A stretch of 10,685 bases of DNA, from NCBI GenBank assembly GCA_002699325.1, contig PABS01000065.1, positions 20,983 to 31,667 on the forward strand, in the 5' to 3' direction. The notes beneath the pieces were generated by a model that saw nothing but the letters and a program-made list of their open reading frames with translations, was not told where the DNA came from and searched no databases. This DNA is from Ponticaulis sp. GTDB taxonomy: Bacteria; Pseudomonadota; Alphaproteobacteria; Caulobacterales; Hyphomonadaceae. The position numbers and the translations under genes are program-made. Positions 7,601-10,685 of this stretch are shown here, one piece after another. Position 1 is the stretch's first letter; every line of letters begins with the position of its first letter.

Positions 7601-7905
7601 GAATCGTAGAACTTTCTGCGTCGTTTCTGAGGACTGAGACCATGGCGCGGGTGAAAGGGCGCAAAGATCGCCGCCATGCTCTAGCAGTCGTAGTCGGTAA
7701 GGATTCCGCACCGCACTCTCTTTTCCAAGAATTCGAGATCGCGGATATCGATCGGCACGATGTCCAGAAGTTGGCCAGCGTTGTTGACAAGGTACTCCGC
7801 GAAGCGGACCAGCAACGACGCGATATTATTCTGGCAGCCCTAGTCGAGGTTACGTCGAAATACATCGATTCTGACCGGCAACACCGGGTGGGAGAGCGAG
7901 CATGA
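4612..7905 (+). CDS. sspC: Large P-loop ATPase, SspC-like phosphorothioation component
   Basis: This 1097-residue soluble protein has a Walker A motif at residues 59-67 (GPYGGGKSS) and a Walker B at about 153-159 (LLLIMDE), followed by GRG. This is an AAA-like nucleotide-binding N-terminus followed by some 900 residues of mostly helical sequence in which no second catalytic motif could be recognised. Position between a DUF4007 protein and a PAPS-reductase-like protein identifies it as the SspC role, the ATPase of the SspBCD modification complex. BREX BrxC/PglY are other large P-loop proteins with this general look, but no BREX methylase or PglZ is nearby. The ATG at 4612 is favoured over 4588 because GGAGG (4603-4607) is 4 nt upstream and the ATGA overlap with sspB is typical. 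The reading frame is intact throughout. Confidence 0.85.
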   Translation: MSDTVTITPRFRRSVRIDSDFASVTAVDGFYCPPSFQAAVTFMAAHVADTEQGAFTWTGPYGGGKSSLALALACLFGAPKAVREQAASLFGDAVTAALKAALPHFPARWSVLPLVTERRSISVQLAELLELPTGATPAAILDEIQRRSKDRGLLLIMDELGRGLEAAADGAGDIHLLQDIAELASRSQGRLIFLGILHQAFEEYAERLSRKARDSWAKIQGRFVDISISVSLEEAIELIGEALGHQRAVRKALPLAEACVDYLRPARGKSDAKRMAGKLARTAPLHPFTACLLGPLSRRRFGQNQRSIFSFLSSAEPFGLQDALASETINSVYPPYLLWSYLQANFEPAILSSPDGRRWALAHDVIERAIARGASDTELKALKTIAVLDLLKDRSGLTTQPATIALALHELNRTDVDNALARLERQSEIVFRKHTGIYVLYAGSDFDVEARLQEAIAETGEVDLNLVRTLADLQPMLAKRHHEKTGAMRWFEMSIESVSGLEALPNPKHPQDTVGRIVFPLPTQGETPEEAFDAYERAIRSSKSHPLFIGHHPNASQLLELARELTGLSSLENRFSELRGDPIARREIDSRIAEVRQKLEDNLHGLIGECFWYEGTNKPRRLTKRLLNEQLSSRADTIFDDAPDISNELLNCSEPSSNAVSARTKLMKRMAMRASEADLGFEGKNYPAERGLYISLLQETGLHIDGEYRAPNQGDKLHPLWREADTMLANAEHGIVTADEIIERWGEDPIGLKAGLGPVFIAAYILSRRARVAVYGEDVFQSNFNELCVEFLARNAKDIGLRRVEMEGFIGETLEELGSLLKLKEAAEPLLVAQTIIGEFDALVPWTTRTQSLSPQTLQVREILKRANDPNKLLFDDLPRLTEPLPDGHFDPKATALLLRDALAEMRAAYPKVLDELKGLMLRELDVRGEAEEAFQDLRERADNIRQIGGDLRLEAFVGRLTQFHGTREDMEGVASIAANKLPRDWNDGDRERAAVGIVELSASFLRTETMARVKGRKDRRHALAVVVGKDSAPHSLFQEFEIADIDRHDVQKLASVVDKVLREADQQRRDIILAALVEVTSKYIDSDRQHRVGERA

Positions 7906-8735
7906 CCGGAACTCGGCACGTCCTCGGCCTATCCGGCGGACGAGACAGCGCCGCTTTGGCGATTTTCATGCGTCAACGACATCCAGAAATCGATGTTGAG
8001 TATTTCTTCACCGATACGGGAAAGGAATTGCCAGAGGTCTATAGCTATCTCACGCGATTGGAGGGATATCTCGGAAAATCCATCTCAAGACTAAATCCCG
8101 ACAGAGATTTCGATTATTGGCTTAAGAGCTACAAAAGCTACCTTCCTTCCCCTCAATCCCGCTGGTGCACACGACAGCTAAAACTCCGCCCCTTTGAGCT
8201 ATGGGTCCGTCAATTCATAGAGGCCGGCGAGACCGTCATTTCTTATGTAGCTATTCGCAGCGATGAGGAATATCGCGAAGGCTACCAGTCCAATAAGGAT
8301 AGGTTGCTTGTCAGGCTACCATTTAAAGATAGCGGCATAGACAAGGCTGGCGTCATCGAAATTCTCGAAGGATCAGGTCTTGGTCTTCCAGACTACTATG
8401 ATTGGCGAACACGAAGTGGATGTACATTCTGCTTCTTTCAACAGAAGATCGAGTGGGTTCGTCTGCGCGAACGGCACCCAGAGGCATTTGAGGAAGCGAA
8501 GCGATACGAAAAAAACGCGATTGAACACGGATCCCCTTTCACTTGGAGTCAAGGCGAATCGCTCAGCGAACTCGAGAAACCTGAACGCCAGGAACAAATC
8601 AGGGAAGAACACCAACGGCGCCTTGAACGGGCGCGGTCCCGGCTCCAAGCAAACCCATTGCGGCCGGATGCTTCGATCGACCTAGACGATGTCTACGGCG
8701 GAGCGGCCAAGGCCTGCCTCACTTGCCACAAGTAA
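7902..8735 (+). CDS. sspD: PAPS reductase / ATP-pyrophosphatase family protein, SspD/DndC-like
   Basis: This 277-residue member of the adenine nucleotide alpha-hydrolase (PAPS reductase) superfamily has its PP-loop at residues 11-16 (SGGRDS, arginine where SGGKDS is common) near the N-terminus, followed by the typical FFTDTGKELPEVYSY. Cysteines at 89 (RWCTRQLK), 174 and 177 (SGCTFCFFQQK) and 272 and 275 (CLTCHK) are arranged as for an Fe-S cluster, as in DndC. In phosphorothioation such enzymes are thought to adenylate the DNA backbone and pass sulfur received from the cysteine desulfurase. Its position as the third gene of a DUF4007-ATPase-PAPS reductase operon supports SspD rather than a sulfate-assimilation CysH. 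The ATG overlaps the sspC stop (ATGA) with GGGAG upstream, so it is coupled to sspC. The region 185-250 is very rich in Glu/Arg and probably a long charged helix. Confidence 0.88.
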   Translation: MTGTRHVLGLSGGRDSAALAIFMRQRHPEIDVEYFFTDTGKELPEVYSYLTRLEGYLGKSISRLNPDRDFDYWLKSYKSYLPSPQSRWCTRQLKLRPFELWVRQFIEAGETVISYVAIRSDEEYREGYQSNKDRLLVRLPFKDSGIDKAGVIEILEGSGLGLPDYYDWRTRSGCTFCFFQQKIEWVRLRERHPEAFEEAKRYEKNAIEHGSPFTWSQGESLSELEKPERQEQIREEHQRRLERARSRLQANPLRPDASIDLDDVYGGAAKACLTCHK

Positions 8736-8774
8736 CATTATGAAATGTGAAGGCTTTCGATTTATGGTCCATTT

Positions 8775-10646
8775 ATGTTCAAGGTAACTGCTCGAACAAT
8801 CCTGGAATTGGGATCGGAGCTCATCAGCTCCGATGCTATTGCGTTTTACGAGCTGATCAAGAACGGGATCGATGCCGGTTCTGGTAACGGTGTCACTATC
8901 AATTTCGATATCGTTTTGGGGCGGCGGGACTATCAGGAGACGAAATCCCAAATTCTCAGCGAGATTAGGGACGCCGATGACGAAAATGCTCCTGATTTGG
9001 ATGATCTTAAGGAGGAGCTTTCCGGCAAACTCAATACGGAAGCCGACGAGCTCTGGGAAAGTGCCAAGGAGTTCATCGAAGAAGCCGATACACACGAAGC
9101 ATTACTAAACGCGCTTGAAGAAATCAATGCCCTGAACTCGATCACGATCTCGGATACTGGGTCGGGCATGTCATTAACGGAACTCGATACTGTATTCCTA
9201 GTCATTGGAACCTCATCCCGAAAGAATGAGATCGATGCCGCAATGGCAGGTGGAAAGTCACACGCTCCTTTCCTCGGCGAGAAAGGGATTGGACGCCTAT
9301 CGGCAATGCGGCTCGGGGATCGCTTATCCGTTCGAACAACAAAAACAAAAGATAAGAATTACAACTTGATCGATATCGATTGGTCCGAATTCGACGATTC
9401 TACGAAGATGATCCAAGACATCGACGTCAAGCCCAAAAAGGGGCCCAAGAAGGAGAATCCTGAGTTCAGTGGCACTGATATAAGAATTCGGAAGCTGAAC
9501 GCCGATTGGAGTGAGAAGCGTGTCGATCGTCTGGCCATCGACGACTTTTCTTTACTTGTCGATCCTTTGGCCAAGGCCTCCGGTCAGCGCATCGCGGTGT
9601 TTTGGAACGGAAAAAGAGTCAATTTTCGGCGACTTGAAAAGTCGTTCCTATCCCACGCACATGCCATGGTGCGCGGACAATACAGAATAATAAACTCAGA
9701 GCCCCATTTAGAATTGCGCATCGAGATAAATAATCTCGGATTTGAGCACCCGAAAGAAGTCAGCATCGAAGTAGCAACCGTCGATGAACTGAGCGCGGCG
9801 CTTATAGGCTTACAAGCCAAGCGACGTAGAATGAACAAAAGGGATATAGACTATACCGCGCTCGAAAATGTGGGTCCATTCGATTTCCAATTACATTGGT
9901 TCAATCGGCGTACTCTACGTCGGTTCTCTTCTGCAGGCGAACGCCAAGCGCTCCTCAACCTTCTAGATCAATGGATGGGTGTTCGACTGTATCGCGACGG
10001 CTTCCGAGTTTATCCATATGGGGCGGAAGACGATGACTGGCTAGATCTCGACAAGACCGCTCTCGCCTCAAAAGGTTATGCGCTCAACCGAATACAGCTC
10101 ATTGGGCAAGTCGAGATCGGTCGTCTGCAGAATCCTGAGCTCATCGATCAAACGAATCGCGAAGGCCTGCGGCAGACACCTGAAGAAGCCATCCTCAAAG
10201 AGACAGTTCAGTTCGCCGTCGAACGCCTCAGAGATGAAATGAACCGCGTCACCAAGGAACAAAAGGACGCCAAAGAACCCTTCATCGCCGATGAAACCAG
10301 GACGGTCGATCTTGAGAAGCGGATGAAGACGGCGATCCAGTCAATCCGAAAAGTTGTACCTTCAGAACACCGAGAAGTGGTCCAAGAGCTCGAGCTTATG
10401 CGTGAAGAGTTCGCGCGATATGCAGCCGAAGCCCGTGAACGCATCGCCGATATGGAGAAAGATGCCGATCAGATGCTGGCAATGGCAGGCATCGGCTTGA
10501 TGGTCGAAGTTGTTGCGCACGAACGCCATCGCGCGCTCCGGTTCAGCCTCGGAGACGATCCAGGCGACGCGCAGCATGTCGCGGGGGATGCCTTTCTCCA
10601 CCAGGGCGTCGTACTCGTCAGGGTGGTAGAGCTTGGTCTGCTTTAG
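8775..10646 (+). CDS. GHKL (Hsp90/MutL/histidine kinase-like) ATPase linked to the Ssp cassette, C-terminus lost
   Basis: The N-terminus is a GHKL ATP-binding fold: N-box FYELIKNGIDA (24-34, E26 and N30), G1 box SDTGSGM (126-132), IGTSSRK (144-150) and G2 box GEKGIGRLS (168-176). Between the N and G1 boxes lies a highly acidic insert of about 70 residues (roughly 50-120). A long middle region follows, then a charged coiled coil (about 500-570), then AGIGLMVEVVAHE (571-583), which looks like a histidine-kinase H-box (H582). At that point similarity stops; the last 40 residues are the antisense of a different, GC-rich gene, so the native protein was longer, probably with a second HATPase domain. 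The ATG at 8775 starts the conserved FKVTARTILELG; its ribosome binding site is weak (GAAGG 21 nt upstream). It lies 39 bp after sspD with no clear promoter, so it is probably read with sspBCD. Its role is not established; sensing or effector activity is inferred from position. Confidence 0.75.
   Translation: MFKVTARTILELGSELISSDAIAFYELIKNGIDAGSGNGVTINFDIVLGRRDYQETKSQILSEIRDADDENAPDLDDLKEELSGKLNTEADELWESAKEFIEEADTHEALLNALEEINALNSITISDTGSGMSLTELDTVFLVIGTSSRKNEIDAAMAGGKSHAPFLGEKGIGRLSAMRLGDRLSVRTTKTKDKNYNLIDIDWSEFDDSTKMIQDIDVKPKKGPKKENPEFSGTDIRIRKLNADWSEKRVDRLAIDDFSLLVDPLAKASGQRIAVFWNGKRVNFRRLEKSFLSHAHAMVRGQYRIINSEPHLELRIEINNLGFEHPKEVSIEVATVDELSAALIGLQAKRRRMNKRDIDYTALENVGPFDFQLHWFNRRTLRRFSSAGERQALLNLLDQWMGVRLYRDGFRVYPYGAEDDDWLDLDKTALASKGYALNRIQLIGQVEIGRLQNPELIDQTNREGLRQTPEEAILKETVQFAVERLRDEMNRVTKEQKDAKEPFIADETRTVDLEKRMKTAIQSIRKVVPSEHREVVQELELMREEFARYAAEARERIADMEKDADQMLAMAGIGLMVEVVAHERHRALRFSLGDDPGDAQHVAGDAFLHQGVVLVRVVELGLL
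10515..10524. other. Breakpoint between the GHKL gene and a foreign minus-strand gene
   Basis: Left of this point the plus strand encodes the H-box of the GHKL protein; right of it the plus-strand frame is nonsense, while the minus strand becomes clearly coding. The ten bases GCGCACGAAC could belong to either side (Ala-His-Glu on plus, the run after Met-Ala on minus), which may be short homology used in the joining. Both genes lose their C-termini here. The cause could be a deletion or inversion in the genome, or chimeric assembly near a contig end. Confidence 0.6.
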
Positions 10647-10685
10647 CTGGCGGAGGGACCGCACACCGGGGATGTCGTGCCCATC
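10524..10685 (-). CDS. Internal fragment of an unrecognised GC-rich gene
   Basis: On the minus strand 54 codons are open from the window edge to the breakpoint, reading DGHDIPGVRS, then HPDEYDALVEKGIPRDMLRV and AWIVSEAEPERAMA. By count 47 of 54 codons end in G or C, far above the GHKL gene (about half in its first 25 codons), so it comes from a different sequence background. The translation is hydrophilic and regular, as in a real cytoplasmic protein, but the family is not recognised. Both its start (beyond the edge) and its end (lost at the breakpoint) are missing. Continuation past 10524 on the minus strand is only antisense of the GHKL gene. Confidence 0.5.

Noticed and set aside
4612..7905. 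Reading the large ATPase as BREX BrxC
   Set aside because: No PglX methylase, PglZ, BrxA, BrxB or BrxL is present, and the flanking DUF4007 and PAPS-reductase genes fit an Ssp cassette.
2461..8735. Reading the cassette as a Dnd (dndABCDE) system
   Set aside because: The DUF4007 gene and the large ATPase take the places where DndB, DndD and DndE would be, and the PAPS-reductase gene is last in the trio as in sspBCD.
1..10685. CRISPR array or insertion sequence
   Set aside because: No regularly spaced repeats and no transposase motif with terminal inverted repeats were seen; the only recombinase is the tyrosine integrase.

Overview
The window looks like the integration end of a genomic island in a proteobacterium, probably an alphaproteobacterium of the Hyphomicrobiales. 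That placement rests on the style of the tyrosine integrase and of the chemoreceptor fragment; it is a family-level impression, not a database result. The cargo is a single-strand DNA phosphorothioation (Ssp-type) cassette with an unusual GHKL ATPase as its last gene.

Layout. Positions 1-742 read as host chromosome: the N-terminus of a CHASE3 methyl-accepting chemotaxis protein on the minus strand, then a leader region containing a possible decayed gene end. At 743-787 lies the 3' part (anticodon loop to CCA) of a tRNA-Arg(CCG) on the minus strand. Its 5' half is missing and is replaced by island DNA that carries repeats of CCCTATC and then a tyrosine integrase gene (966-2288). This is the classic picture of an element inserted in a tRNA gene, with the intact hybrid tRNA expected at the far end, outside the window.

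Cargo. A cysteine desulfurase (sspA-like, minus strand, 2461-3600) is divergent from an operon of a DUF4007 protein (sspB-like, 3677-4615), a large P-loop ATPase (sspC-like, 4612-7905) and a PAPS-reductase/ATP-pyrophosphatase-type protein with Fe-S cysteines (sspD-like, 7902-8735). The last three overlap by ATGA stop-starts. From knowledge of the Ssp family, SspA mobilises sulfur from cysteine, SspD activates and transfers it, SspB nicks DNA, and SspC supplies ATPase activity; together they put phosphorothioates on one strand. The 76-bp divergent spacer holds two 17-bp CTGG-N9-CCAG sites, 13/17 identical and 38 bp apart, bracketing a plausible -10 box. They are good candidates for operators controlling the cassette.

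After a 39-bp gap comes a GHKL-family ATPase (8775 onward) that ends in a coiled coil and the beginning of a histidine-kinase-like H-box. No SspE (DUF262/DUF1524) or DndFGH-type restriction protein is present in the window, so this ATPase is the best visible candidate for the sensing or effector arm. Its native sequence stops abruptly at about 10523, where it joins a GC-rich minus-strand coding fragment (10524-10685) of unknown family. That join is either a real rearrangement breakpoint or a chimeric contig end.
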